Shown piece by piece: positions 44,868-55,357 of a stretch of DNA of 55,440 bases; the first letter of the stretch is position 1; each line of letters opens with the position of its first letter. Source of the DNA: Rhodospirillales bacterium (GTDB taxonomy: Bacteria > Pseudomonadota > Alphaproteobacteria > Acetobacterales > Acetobacteraceae). Made by a program: the position numbers and the translations under genes. The DNA lies in contig JANYFG010000061.1 in assembly GCA_025362815.1 (NCBI GenBank), positions 1-55,440 on the forward strand. Reading direction: 5' to 3'. The notes under the pieces were generated by a model, which was not told where the DNA came from, searched no databases, and saw only the letters and a program-made list of their open reading frames with translations.

Positions 44868-47612
44868 ATGAAGAACGAACTGATGCAGGCGCATCGTCTG
44901 CTGTGCAGCCGGTTCATCGCCGAAGACATGTTTCGCCAGCAGACGGGCGGGCCGCGATCCGAACTCAATGCCGTCATGACGTATCTGTCCCGCCCCGCGC
45001 GGCAGCGTCCCACCGTCACCCCGTTCTTCGATGCCGCCTATTATACCGCCCTCAATCAAGAGGTGCTGGCGGCGGACGAGGACCCTCTGCTGCACTTCCT
45101 CGAAACCGGGCTGGCCGAGTTGCGCGCGCCGCACCCGCTGGTCGATCTGCGCACCATCGCCGCCCTCGATCCGCTGGTGCTGGGAACGCCGCCTGACATC
45201 GACGGGCTGATGGACCTGCTGGACTTCGATCTCGCCAATCCCAGCGCCTATTTCGATCTCACCCACTACGCCGCACAATTCGGCGCCGCACGCCCCACCG
45301 GCGGCATGCTGCGCCACTTTCTCCTGCAAGGCGCGGCCAGCGGACAAAAACCCAACCGCTACCTGGACCCCGCCTGGTATGCTGCCACTTACCATGACGT
45401 GCCGCCCGACCCGCTGCTGGCAACCCGCCACTTCGCCATCCTCGGCGATCGCGAGGGGCGCAATCCCGGCCCGGATTTCGACGCCGCGCTTTATAGCAAA
45501 CGCTACGCCGACGTCGAAGCGTCCCGCCTGCCGCCGCTTCTGCACTACCTCGCCTATGGCAATGCACAAGGACGTCAGGCCACCGCCCCCAAGCCGTCCG
45601 TCACCATCGCGGCCCTGCCCCCGGGACGACCGCTTCCAGCCGATGCCGCCGGCTCGATCGCAGCCGACCGCGACATGCGCCAGCGCATCGCCCAGGCCAG
45701 GCAACGCCGCAAGGATGACGTCAAGGTCACCCCGCCCGTGCTTTTCCACAGCGCTGACCCTGTGGCCGACGCCCGCGCGCTGCGCTTCAAAAAGCCGCTT
45801 CGGCCCCGGCTGTCCGTGCTGATACCGGTGTTCAACGAATTCCAGATCACCGTGGAATGCCTGCGGGCGCTGCAGGAATCGGGCTTGGGCGCGCAGATGG
45901 AGATCGTCATCGCCGACGACGCCTCCAGCGACCCGGACAACGCGGTGCTCGCCGCCATCAGGAACATCGTCGTCGTCCGCCACACGAGCAATCTGGGATT
46001 CCTCCGCTCGTGCAACGCCGCCTTTTCCCGGTGTTCGGGCAACTACGTGCTGCTGCTCAACAACGACACCCAGGTCCAGCCCGGCGCCCTCGCGCATCTT
46101 TGCGCGGCGCTCGATGCCGACCCCGGGGTTGCCGCGGCGGGCCCCAAACTGCTGTATCCCAACGGTCGCCTGCAAGAGGCCGGATGCACGGTTCGCCCCA
46201 ACGGGGAAAGCCTGATGGTGGGCCTGTTCGCCGACCCGGATGAAGGCGGCTACACCTATGATCGCGACGTCGACTATTGCTCCGGTGCGGCGTTGCTGCT
46301 GCGAAAATCCGCTGTCGGGGCCACGCTGTTCGACGAGGTCTATCAGCCCGCCTACTGCGAGGACACCGATCTCTGCCTGCGTCTGACCAGCGCCGGTCAT
46401 CGCATCCGCTACATCCACCAGGCCGTGGTCGTGCACCATCTCAGCGTCTCGACGAACCAGGGCAATCAGGCCGGAAAGCTGCGCGGCATCGTGCGCAACC
46501 AGCAGATGCTGCTCGAGCGTTGGGGCGATCTGATCCGTTCAAGAAACGAAGTCCGTGTTCTTGCGTTTTTTTTGCCGCAATTCCACCCCACGCCGGAAAA
46601 CGATTTGTGGTGGGGCACGGGCTTCACCGAATGGACCAACGTGGCCAAGGCGCAGCCCAGCTACGAAGGCCATTACCAACCGCACCTTCCCGCCGACCTC
46701 GGCTTCTACGATCTGCGCCTGGTGGAAACGCTGCACGCCCAGGCCCGCCTTGCACGGCGCTACGGAGTCGAAGGATTTGTCGTCTATCACTACAACTTCG
46801 GCAAACAGCGCATGTTGCACAGACCCCTGGCCACGTTGCGGGCCAACCCCGATATCGATATCGGTTTCTGCCTGTGCTGGGCCAACGAGAACTGGACGCG
46901 CCATTGGGACGGCGGCGCGCGCGCGATGCTGCTGGAACAACTCTATGACGATGACACCATCGCATCCGTCATCGCCGACGCCGTGGAAGCGGCATCGGAC
47001 CCTCGCGCCATCATGGTCGACGGCAAACCGCTGTTCCTGGTGTACCGGCCGCTGAAGATCCCCGATCCGCCGGGCTTTGCCACGCAATGCCGCAGGGCGT
47101 TCGCCGCGGCCGGTTTTCCCGGCGTGCATCTCACCTATGTCGAAAGCATGGAAGCCGTCGACACGCGCACGAGTCCGGCCGATCTCGGCTTCGATGCCTG
47201 CGTGGAATTCCCGCCGCACGGCAACGCGGCCCCCAGTGCGGACCAAGCGGTTGTCCTCAAGGAAAACTGGTCGGGCTTTCGCTACGACTATCCCGACAGC
47301 GTCGTCAATCTGACCGTGCGCGACACCGTGCCCTATTCTCGCTACCCCACCGTCTTTCCCGGCTGGGACAACACGCCGCGCCAGCCCACCTATGGCAGCA
47401 GTTTCGACGCTGCCACGCCCGAGGCCTTTTGCGTCTACGTCGAAGAAAAGATCGACCAGATCAGAAGCTTTCATCAGGGAGACGAACGGTTGCTGTTCGT
47501 CAACGCCTGGAACGAATGGGCCGAAGGCGCCCATCTGGAACCCGATACCGGCTTCGGCCATCGCTGGCTTGAGGCGTTGCGCACCGCCGTTGAAGCCAAG
47601 CGCGTCGCATGA
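44868..47612 (+). CDS. repeat-GT2-WbsX fusion glycosyltransferase
   Basis: 914 residues in three parts. Residues about 52-236 hold four FD-Y-HY-G-EGR repeats, for example FFDAAYYTALNQEVLAADED and DFDAALYSKRYADVEASRLP. Residues about 313-540 are a GT2 domain: RLSVLIPVFNEFQITVECL, then LGFLRSCNAAFSRCSGNYVL, DXD-like LLLNNDTQV, and YCEDTDLCLRL. From about 560 the WbsX domain begins AFFLPQFHPTPENDLWWGTG, continues with CWANENWTRHWDGG, and ends FVNAWNEWAEGAHLEPDTG. WbsX-type proteins are linked to O-antigen synthesis. It overlaps the next gene by ATGA. The donor and acceptor sugars are unknown. Confidence 0.88.
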   Translation: MKNELMQAHRLLCSRFIAEDMFRQQTGGPRSELNAVMTYLSRPARQRPTVTPFFDAAYYTALNQEVLAADEDPLLHFLETGLAELRAPHPLVDLRTIAALDPLVLGTPPDIDGLMDLLDFDLANPSAYFDLTHYAAQFGAARPTGGMLRHFLLQGAASGQKPNRYLDPAWYAATYHDVPPDPLLATRHFAILGDREGRNPGPDFDAALYSKRYADVEASRLPPLLHYLAYGNAQGRQATAPKPSVTIAALPPGRPLPADAAGSIAADRDMRQRIAQARQRRKDDVKVTPPVLFHSADPVADARALRFKKPLRPRLSVLIPVFNEFQITVECLRALQESGLGAQMEIVIADDASSDPDNAVLAAIRNIVVVRHTSNLGFLRSCNAAFSRCSGNYVLLLNNDTQVQPGALAHLCAALDADPGVAAAGPKLLYPNGRLQEAGCTVRPNGESLMVGLFADPDEGGYTYDRDVDYCSGAALLLRKSAVGATLFDEVYQPAYCEDTDLCLRLTSAGHRIRYIHQAVVVHHLSVSTNQGNQAGKLRGIVRNQQMLLERWGDLIRSRNEVRVLAFFLPQFHPTPENDLWWGTGFTEWTNVAKAQPSYEGHYQPHLPADLGFYDLRLVETLHAQARLARRYGVEGFVVYHYNFGKQRMLHRPLATLRANPDIDIGFCLCWANENWTRHWDGGARAMLLEQLYDDDTIASVIADAVEAASDPRAIMVDGKPLFLVYRPLKIPDPPGFATQCRRAFAAAGFPGVHLTYVESMEAVDTRTSPADLGFDACVEFPPHGNAAPSADQAVVLKENWSGFRYDYPDSVVNLTVRDTVPYSRYPTVFPGWDNTPRQPTYGSSFDAATPEAFCVYVEEKIDQIRSFHQGDERLLFVNAWNEWAEGAHLEPDTGFGHRWLEALRTAVEAKRVA

Positions 47613-48751
47613 CCCGCTTTTCAGCGCCGCTCGACGAAACACCCATCACGCTCATCGGCCATCCCTGGGCGCCCATCGGCATGGGCGAGCAGATGCGCAG
47701 CCACATCACGGCGATGTCGTCGTTGCATCTGCATCACAAGGTGTTCGATCTGTTCCGCTACGCCGTGCGCTCAGACCCCGCGCACGATGCCATCGTCGGC
47801 GATCGTGAAATTCGCACGCCTGTCGGTGGGATACGCATCTTTCACATCAATGGCGACGAGATCGACAACGCCATCGCAGCGTTCGAAGCGGCCGGCGGCG
47901 TCTTCGCTGATGGCGTCAACATCATCGTGCCCGCCTGGGAGCTGCCGCGCTACCCCGACATCTGGGCCAAGAAACTCAAACGCTTCGACGCGGTCTGGGC
48001 CCTCTCGCGGTTCGTGCAGACAAGCCTTGCCGCCGCCGGCGTCGAAAGCCATGTGGTGGGCCAGTCCGTCGAACCGGCACCTGGCCCCATCCTGCCACGA
48101 CGCCATTTCGAGATTCGTGAAAGTGCCTTTGTCCTTCTCACCTTTTTCGACCTCGGGTCCTACGCCAGCCGCAAGAACCCGCAAGCCGCCCTCAAGCTGG
48201 CCGCCCGCCTGTGCGCCGACCATCCCCGGGCCGATATCCAACTCGTCCTCAAGGCCAAGCATGGCGAGACCGGTGCCGAAGACTGGGCGCGCGACTTCGC
48301 ACAGGCCCATGCCGACATGCCGCTTCATGTCATCGACCAACCGCTCGACACCATCGGCGTCACCAGCCTGATCGCGGCGTGCGACGTGCTGGTCTCACTC
48401 CACCGCAGCGAGGGCTTTGGCCGCGGCCTCGGCGAAGCCATGGCGGCCGGGCGGCTGGCGCTGGGCACGAACTGGTCCGGCAACACGGATTTTCTGGACG
48501 CGACGAACGGGCTTCCCGTCGACTACAAACTGATCCCCGTCGCGAAAGACGATTACCCACACTGGCAAAAGCAGCGCTGGGCGGAACCGGACCTCACCCA
48601 TGCCGTGGCCCAGGTCACACGCATGTTGCTCGATCCCGCCGAGGCGAGAGCACGCGCCAGGGTCGCCCAGCACAGCATCCGTGGATCCCATGGCAACCGC
48701 GCCACCGGACTGAAAATACTGGTGCGGCTTGAGACGTATTTCAGGCCATAG
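47609..48751 (+). CDS. GT4-like glycosyltransferase
   Basis: 380 residues. It starts within the last codon of the previous gene (ATGA), so it is translationally coupled. The N-terminus ITLIGHPWAPIGMGEQMRSH is like other surface-polysaccharide GT-B enzymes. The C-terminal donor region has SLHRSEGFGRGLGEAMAAGR, the GT4 donor-site pattern, then LALGTNWSGNTDFL. It probably extends the same glycan as the repeat-GT2-WbsX protein. It ends 7 bp before the convergent LpxR-like gene. The acceptor is unknown. Confidence 0.85.
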   Translation: MTRFSAPLDETPITLIGHPWAPIGMGEQMRSHITAMSSLHLHHKVFDLFRYAVRSDPAHDAIVGDREIRTPVGGIRIFHINGDEIDNAIAAFEAAGGVFADGVNIIVPAWELPRYPDIWAKKLKRFDAVWALSRFVQTSLAAAGVESHVVGQSVEPAPGPILPRRHFEIRESAFVLLTFFDLGSYASRKNPQAALKLAARLCADHPRADIQLVLKAKHGETGAEDWARDFAQAHADMPLHVIDQPLDTIGVTSLIAACDVLVSLHRSEGFGRGLGEAMAAGRLALGTNWSGNTDFLDATNGLPVDYKLIPVAKDDYPHWQKQRWAEPDLTHAVAQVTRMLLDPAEARARARVAQHSIRGSHGNRATGLKILVRLETYFRP

Positions 48752-48758
48752 TCACCGA

Positions 48759-49793
48759 TCAAAAGCGTGTCGACAGCGCGATCGACCCGAAGTTGAACAG
48801 CCCCGCCTTCTGGCCCCTAAAAGCGTCGGTCTGCCAGGTGTGCGTGTAGCTGAGGCGGGTGCCGCGCCACAGCACCGCCAGCCCGCCCTCCACATCGGCC
48901 ATCAGCGACCGGCGCGCGACGTGCGGCGAACGGCCGGTGAGATTGCCGTCAAGGAACGCATCGCGCGCGATCGCCTGGCCGCTCACGCCCACGAACATGT
49001 AGTAACCCAGCCCATCGCCGGGCAGATAGGCGTCCTGCCCGCTATTGCCGTCGGTCAGCCGCCCGGGGCCGAAATCGCGGTCAAGCCCGTGCCCGAGGCG
49101 CAAGCGCCCACCCACCTGCGCGTAGTCGCGCACCGTGCCCACACCCAAGGTCACGGCGGGAAGTACGTCCGTTTCCAGCGCACCCAGCGAGACGAGCGGC
49201 TTGCGCCATGTGCGTGAGGCGGTGAATTGTAGCGCTGGCTCGTCGTTCAGCTGCGCGCTCCACCCATGGCTGGGCGCGTCGTTGATCAAGGCGTGAAACC
49301 CGTTCTGAACCAGGCGTCCGCCGGCGGAAGGGCCGATCACGCCAACACTCATCGCCACCACGTTGCGGGTGTCCTGCACGTCCTGGATCAGGCTCACGGT
49401 CGCGGCGAGGTAGCCGGCATAAGGCCGGTCTGTCGGATCAGGCCGGATGCGCGTCGTGTCTCGCGGCGTGTAGATCTGCTGCCCCACGGACACGCCGAGC
49501 CACGATGTGCCACCACCGAAGATATAGCGCCCCAGGTCGGAGACCGCCTGGGGAACCCCGTTGGGCGACGAGGTGTAGGCCACCTGGTTGCCCGCGGTGT
49601 AATAGCGATCGGTGCCGCCCGGCACGGTGGAGAACTTGTCGTTCTCCGTCCGGGCCGTCCAGATCGGGCCGGGGTCCACCCGCACGCCGTCCTGTGCGGC
49701 GGCGGACCCGATCGGAGAAAGCAGCGGCGCCAGCGCGAAAGCGAGGCAGACCCGCCGATATGGCCGCATCGAAGCAGCCAGAATGCAGGTCAT
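48759..49793 (-). CDS. LpxR-like outer-membrane lipid A deacylase family protein
   Basis: 344 residues. A signal peptide (VCLAFALAPLLSPIGSAAA) precedes ARTENDKFSTVPGGTDRYYT, which matches the ND and TDRYYT landmarks of LpxR/DUF2219 proteins. HALIND further on could give the catalytic His. The C-terminus ends in aromatic Phe (IALSTRF), as in outer-membrane beta-barrels. LpxR removes the 3'-acyloxyacyl group of lipid A in Salmonella. Activity here is not proven. Start 49793 has AAGGA seven bases upstream. It is convergent with the glycosyltransferase operon. Confidence 0.78.
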   Translation of the reverse strand: MTCILAASMRPYRRVCLAFALAPLLSPIGSAAAQDGVRVDPGPIWTARTENDKFSTVPGGTDRYYTAGNQVAYTSSPNGVPQAVSDLGRYIFGGGTSWLGVSVGQQIYTPRDTTRIRPDPTDRPYAGYLAATVSLIQDVQDTRNVVAMSVGVIGPSAGGRLVQNGFHALINDAPSHGWSAQLNDEPALQFTASRTWRKPLVSLGALETDVLPAVTLGVGTVRDYAQVGGRLRLGHGLDRDFGPGRLTDGNSGQDAYLPGDGLGYYMFVGVSGQAIARDAFLDGNLTGRSPHVARRSLMADVEGGLAVLWRGTRLSYTHTWQTDAFRGQKAGLFNFGSIALSTRF

Positions 49794-49892
49794 GGGCGAT
49801 CCTTCGGAGGTGAGATCGGGATTGGCTCGCGCCAACCGACCCCCTCATACGCTCCGTCCGGCCAAAGGTTCCGGATCGGTCCGTCGAACCAT

Positions 49893-50936
49893 TCAGCTGT
49901 TCGGGCCGCGCTCCATGGAAACCGGCTGCCAGCGGCGTGCCTGCAGGCCCGAAACAACCGCTGGGTTCACGCAGCTCATCGGCCACCTTCCCGTGAGCGC
50001 CAGCGCCAGTTCCTGCCCCACACGTCGCTTGCGCGCAGGATCAAAACGCGACGAGGCAGATGCCACGTGCGAGGTCAGGATCACGTTGTCCATCGACAGC
50101 AGCGGGTTGTCCTGACGCGGCGGCTCGGTTTCGAGAACGTCGAGCGCGGCGCCGGCGATCCAGCCCTGCTGCAAGGCGGTGATGAGGGCTGCTTCGTCCA
50201 CCGTGGTGCCGCGGCCGGTGTTGATGAAGATCGCGGTCTTTTTCATCATCCTGAAATGCGCCTCGGTCAACATCCCGGCGGCCTCTGGCGTGGCCGGGGC
50301 GTGCATGGAGACGAAATCCGAGTTGCGCAGAACCTCCTCGAAGGTGGCCGGCTCCACCCCATACGGCGGCATCACGAGTTCTTCGATGTAGGGGTCGTAG
50401 CCCAACATGCGCAGACCGAAGGGGCGTGCGCGCAAGGCGGTGGCGCGGGCCACATGGCCAAACGCGATGAACCCCAGCGTCTGGCCCATCAGGCGCGGAA
50501 ACTGCAGCAGCTGCGGCCGCCCCTCGCGCCAGCGCCCGGTGCGCACCAGGCGGTCCTGCTCCACCAGGCGACGAAAGCCGCCCAGCAGCAAGGTCATGGC
50601 GTGGTCCGCCACTTCCTCGATGAACGTGTCCGGCACGTTGGTGACGGGAATGCCGCGCGCGGTGGCGGCGGCGATATCCACGCTGTCCACGCCCACGCTT
50701 CCGAGCGCGATCACCTTGCAGCGGGTCAGCCCGTTGATGATCGCAGCGGTGATGCTGATACCCTTGCCATAGATGGCGTCCGCATCCCGGGCGGCCTGCG
50801 CGAAATCCGCCTCGTTGGCGGGCGCCTCGACGATCTCGGCGTCGATCGCGGCCAAGGCCTCCATCTCGTAGTCATAACCGCCGCCGGCGGTGGTGAAGCT
50901 GGCTCCGGCCGGTGTCAGAATTTTGAATTTGGCCAC
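49893..50936 (-). CDS. D-isomer-specific 2-hydroxyacid dehydrogenase (second copy)
   Basis: 347 residues from the GTG at 50936, six bases after AGGAG. It has the nucleotide-binding fold (GQTLGFIAFGHVARATALRA) although the usual GxGxxG is GFIAFGHV and so is atypical. The catalytic Arg is in INTGRGTTVDEAAL, Glu in LDVLETEPP and His in LTSHVASASSR. Reducing glyoxylate or sugar-derived 2-oxoacids is possible. It lies after the ABC operon, separated by a terminator. It may act on what the importer brings in. Confidence 0.85.
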   Translation of the reverse strand: MAKFKILTPAGASFTTAGGGYDYEMEALAAIDAEIVEAPANEADFAQAARDADAIYGKGISITAAIINGLTRCKVIALGSVGVDSVDIAAATARGIPVTNVPDTFIEEVADHAMTLLLGGFRRLVEQDRLVRTGRWREGRPQLLQFPRLMGQTLGFIAFGHVARATALRARPFGLRMLGYDPYIEELVMPPYGVEPATFEEVLRNSDFVSMHAPATPEAAGMLTEAHFRMMKKTAIFINTGRGTTVDEAALITALQQGWIAGAALDVLETEPPRQDNPLLSMDNVILTSHVASASSRFDPARKRRVGQELALALTGRWPMSCVNPAVVSGLQARRWQPVSMERGPNS

Positions 50937-50954
50937 CACGGGCTCCTGTCCAGG

Positions 50955-50990
50955 CAAAAGAAAACCCCGGCACCGAAGCGCCGGGGTTGT
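50955..50990 (-). terminator. Rho-independent terminator after the solute-binding protein gene
   Basis: AACCCCGGC (50963-50971) and GCCGGGGTT (50980-50988) form a 9-bp stem with an 8-base loop. On the minus strand it is followed by TTTTCTTTT. It lies just after the 50997 stop and ahead of the dehydrogenase start, so it ends or attenuates the ABC operon. Confidence 0.9.
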
Positions 50991-50996
50991 GGAAGT

Positions 50997-52322
50997 CTAG
51001 CGGTAGAAACGCTTCAGCCGGCGCTCGGCTTCCTTCACCGCATCTTCCGGTGTCGCCTGCCCGCTGCTGACGGCGGCGAACATCTGCACGTTCACGTAAT
51101 CGGCGGTGGCGGCACCCGAGGACTGGCTGATCGGGCCCTTGTAGCCATTGTAGAAAGGCGTGTCGCAGGCGTCGCGATAGGCCAACAGCTTGGGATCGGA
51201 CTTCCAGACATCGGCTTGGGCATACGCCTTCAGCGACGGCGCCCAGTAGCCAAGGCAGCCGGTCATCCACTTGTCGTATTGTTCCTGCTCCATCATGAAG
51301 CGCAGGAATTCCTTCGACGCATTCGGGAACTTGGTGTGCTTGAACACCATGGCGTTCATGATCAACGCCGTCTCCGGACGTTTGTCGATCAGCCCGAACG
51401 GCATCGGCGCGTGGTCGGTATCGGCGGCCATCTCGGCGGCGGCCGGGTTGTTCTTCAACGCGTAGTAGATCGACACGCCGTTCTGGGTCAGGCCGATTTC
51501 GCCGCCGATGAAGGCCTTGTTGTTGCTGGGGTCCTGCCAGGCGAGCGTGCCGGGAATGAAGCTCGGGTAGAGTTCCTTGGCGTATTTCAACGCGTCGATC
51601 GTGGCCTTGGAGTTGATGGCGACCTTGTTCTCCTCATCGGAAACAAACCCGCCATGCGACCACAGCAGCCAATGACAATACGCGTTGGCATCGCCCACGG
51701 CGTTACCCAGCGCGAAGCCGGCGGGATGGCCGTTCTTCTTCAGCGCCTGGCACAATTTCAGAAAGTTCGCGTGATCCTTCGGGATGGCGTCGAAGCCTGC
51801 TTCCTTCACCCAGGACTTGCGATAAACGGCCGGTCCGCCGGAGCCGCCCATCGGGATCGAGATCCAGTTGTTCGTGCCGAACTTCTTGCCGTAGCGCTCG
51901 GCGAGCGTGTGCCAGCCGCCGTATTTCTTGCCGAGATATTCAGCAACGTCGCTCATCTCCACCAGCTTGTCGGCGAACAGATGCGGGTCATCGGGCCAGG
52001 CCAGAACCACATCGGGGCCGGCGCCGGTGTTGGCGGCGATGGCCACCTGCGGGCGCAGATCTTCCCAGCCCACGAAGTCGACGCGGGTGGGGATCTTGGT
52101 CTCGGCGGTGAACTTGGCCACGTTCTCGCGGAAGATCACCTCGTCGGCGTCGACCATCTTGCCCGGACGCAGAATGCGCAACGTGGCGCCGCTCTCGATG
52201 GGAAGCTTCGGTGGCGTGGCGGCGGCGGTCGGGATGGCGGACATGGCGAAGTTGGGCATCAGGCCGCTGCCGATAACGGCGGCGCCCCCGGCAAGCACGG
52301 CACGACGATTGATGATCAGCAC
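50997..52322 (-). CDS. extracellular solute-binding protein of a sugar-type ABC importer
   Basis: 441 residues from a GTG with AAGGGGG upstream. The N-terminus INRRAVLAGGAAVIGSG has twin arginines and looks like a Tat signal. The mature protein is a family-1 binding protein: RVDFVGWEDLRPQVAIAANT, then ISIPMGGSGGPAVYRKSWVK, and the end EDAVKEAERRLKRFYR. It captures the substrate in the periplasm for the permeases. Its sugar is unknown; sugar alcohols or oligosaccharides are possible. It is last of the ATPase-permease-permease-binding-protein operon. Confidence 0.9.
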   Translation of the reverse strand: MLIINRRAVLAGGAAVIGSGLMPNFAMSAIPTAAATPPKLPIESGATLRILRPGKMVDADEVIFRENVAKFTAETKIPTRVDFVGWEDLRPQVAIAANTGAGPDVVLAWPDDPHLFADKLVEMSDVAEYLGKKYGGWHTLAERYGKKFGTNNWISIPMGGSGGPAVYRKSWVKEAGFDAIPKDHANFLKLCQALKKNGHPAGFALGNAVGDANAYCHWLLWSHGGFVSDEENKVAINSKATIDALKYAKELYPSFIPGTLAWQDPSNNKAFIGGEIGLTQNGVSIYYALKNNPAAAEMAADTDHAPMPFGLIDKRPETALIMNAMVFKHTKFPNASKEFLRFMMEQEQYDKWMTGCLGYWAPSLKAYAQADVWKSDPKLLAYRDACDTPFYNGYKGPISQSSGAATADYVNVQMFAAVSSGQATPEDAVKEAERRLKRFYR

Positions 52323-52377
52323 GAAAACCCCCTTTGGTGTTTGTGGCGCCCTTTGACTGGCGCTTCAGACAGCAACG

Positions 52378-53268
52378 CTACTCTTTGACGGCTCCGGTCA
52401 TCGACGACACGTAGTAATCGACGAAGAACGAATAGAAGATGGCCACCGGCAGCGAGCCCAGCAGGGCGCCGGCCATCAAAGCACCCCAGTGATAGGCATC
52501 GCCCTGCACGAGCTCCGTCAGGATCGCCACCGGCACGGTCTTGTTCTCCGACGAGGAGATGAAGGCCAGCGCGTAGATGAACTCGTTCCACGACAGGGTG
52601 AAGGCAAAGATGCCCGCCGAGATCAGCCCCGGCACCGCCAGCGGCAGCGTGATGCGGCGCAGGATCTGCAGGCGGGAAGCCCCGTCGATCAGCGCGCATT
52701 CCTCGAGCTCGTAGGGAATGGATTTGAAGTAGCCGATCAGCAGCCAGGTGCAGAACGGGATCAGAAAGGTGGGATATGTCAGCACCAGCGCCCAGGGGCT
52801 GTCGAACAGGCCGAATTCATAGACCACGTCGGCCAATGGAATGAACAGGATCGACGGCGGCACGAGATACGCGAGATAGATGCCCAATCCCACCCATTTC
52901 GAGCCGCGGAACCGCAGCCGCTGGATGGCGTAGGCCGCCAGCACGCTCGAAAAAAGCGAAATGGCGGTGGCGCCCACCGAGACCGACATGGTGATGACCA
53001 GCCAGCGCGGATACGAGGTGTTGAAGAGCAGCTCTCGAATGTTGTCCAGCGTGGGCGAATTGATCCAGAACGGATTGTTGTTCTGATAATCCAGCAGCTC
53101 GTTGTTCGGTTTGAACGAGGTGATCGCCATCCAGTAGAACGGAAACAGCAGCACCAACACGAACAGCAACAACGGCACATACACCGTCACCATACGGTTT
53201 GTGCGGCTTTCCCACGCCATCACGGCGCCATCGGCCTCGACGAGATCGGGGGTTTTCGGATCAGTCAT
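52378..53268 (-). CDS. ABC sugar transporter permease (MalG-like)
   Basis: 296 residues with six membrane segments (for example VYVPLLLFVLVLLFPFYWMA). The cytoplasmic EAA loop is YELEECALIDGASRLQILRR followed by ITLPLAVPG, which docks on the ATPase. It ends KE-rich after YVSSMTGAV. The start overlaps the partner permease by 8 bases. Together with the second permease it forms the membrane channel of the importer. Confidence 0.9.
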   Translation of the reverse strand: MTDPKTPDLVEADGAVMAWESRTNRMVTVYVPLLLFVLVLLFPFYWMAITSFKPNNELLDYQNNNPFWINSPTLDNIRELLFNTSYPRWLVITMSVSVGATAISLFSSVLAAYAIQRLRFRGSKWVGLGIYLAYLVPPSILFIPLADVVYEFGLFDSPWALVLTYPTFLIPFCTWLLIGYFKSIPYELEECALIDGASRLQILRRITLPLAVPGLISAGIFAFTLSWNEFIYALAFISSSENKTVPVAILTELVQGDAYHWGALMAGALLGSLPVAIFYSFFVDYYVSSMTGAVKE

Positions 53269-54207
53269 TGTCGGACCCCTGCTGCCACTTGCGTTGGCCG
53301 ATGGCGAAATAACTGAACAGCGTCGCCAACAGCAGGAACGGGATCATCGACACCGCGATGGCCGCACCCTCGCCCAGCGCCGCGCCGGGTATGGCGCGTT
53401 GGAACGCCAGCGTCGCCATCAGATGCGTCGAATTGATGGGCCCACCGCGCGTGATGGCATAGACCAGCTGGAAATCGGCGAACGTGAACAGCACCGAGAA
53501 GGTGAGCACCACCGCCAGAATGGGCATCAGCAACGGCACCGTCACCCGCCGGAAACGCTGCCACGCACTCGCACCGTCCAGCATCGCCGCCTCATACAGC
53601 GAGGGGGAGATCGTCTGCAGCCCCGCCAGCAGCGAGATGGCGACGAACGGAATGCCACGCCACACATTGGCGAAAATCAGCGACCAGCGGGCATGCCAGG
53701 GCGTTCCCAAAAAGTCGATATTCTCGCTGATGAGGTGCAGCCGATCCTTCAGCACGTACGAGATGATGCTGAACTGCGGATCGTAGATCCACCAGAACGC
53801 GATCGCCGACAGCACGGTGGGCGTAATCCACGGCACCAGGATGATGGCGCGCAGTAGAGATTTCAGCGGAACGTTATGATTGAGCAGCAGCGCCAGCCAC
53901 AACCCCAACGCGAACTTCAACACCGTGGCGGCGGCAGTGTAGAAGATGGTCCACCACACCGCGTTCAGGAACACCCGGTCTTCCAGCAGATACTGGAAGT
54001 TCTCAAGCCCCACCCAGATGCCGGGGCTGCCGAGTTTGGTGTCGGTGAACGACAGCCAGATGCCCAGACCCAACGGATAGGTGAGGAACACGCCAAGCAG
54101 GCCGAGCGCCGGCAGCAGGCAGATGAACACCAGGAACGATTTGTTGTCGAACAGGCGCGCGACGAGATTGGGCGTTTGTTTGGGGGCCACCCAGTTCACG
54201 GCGTCCA

Positions 54208-54208
<1 letters not shown>
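53261..54208 (-). CDS. ABC sugar transporter permease (MalF-like)
   Basis: 315 residues from the ATG at 54208, which shares a base with the ATPase stop (TGATG). It has six membrane segments (FLVFICLLPALGLLGVFLTY first), a VPWITPTVLSAIAFWWIYDP segment typical of the group, and the EAA loop SLYEAAMLDGASAWQRFRRV. The end FSYFAIGQRKW is the usual cytoplasmic tail. It pairs with the MalG-like permease. Confidence 0.9.
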
Positions 54209-55260
<1,052 letters not shown>

Positions 55261-55357
55261 ATGGCTGGCTGCCTCCCGGTATTTTTAGGGCTTGTCGCCC
55301 GTTGCCGCCAGCCTAGGCGAAGTCGTCGGGATTTGGAAACACCGCAACACCGCCCGC

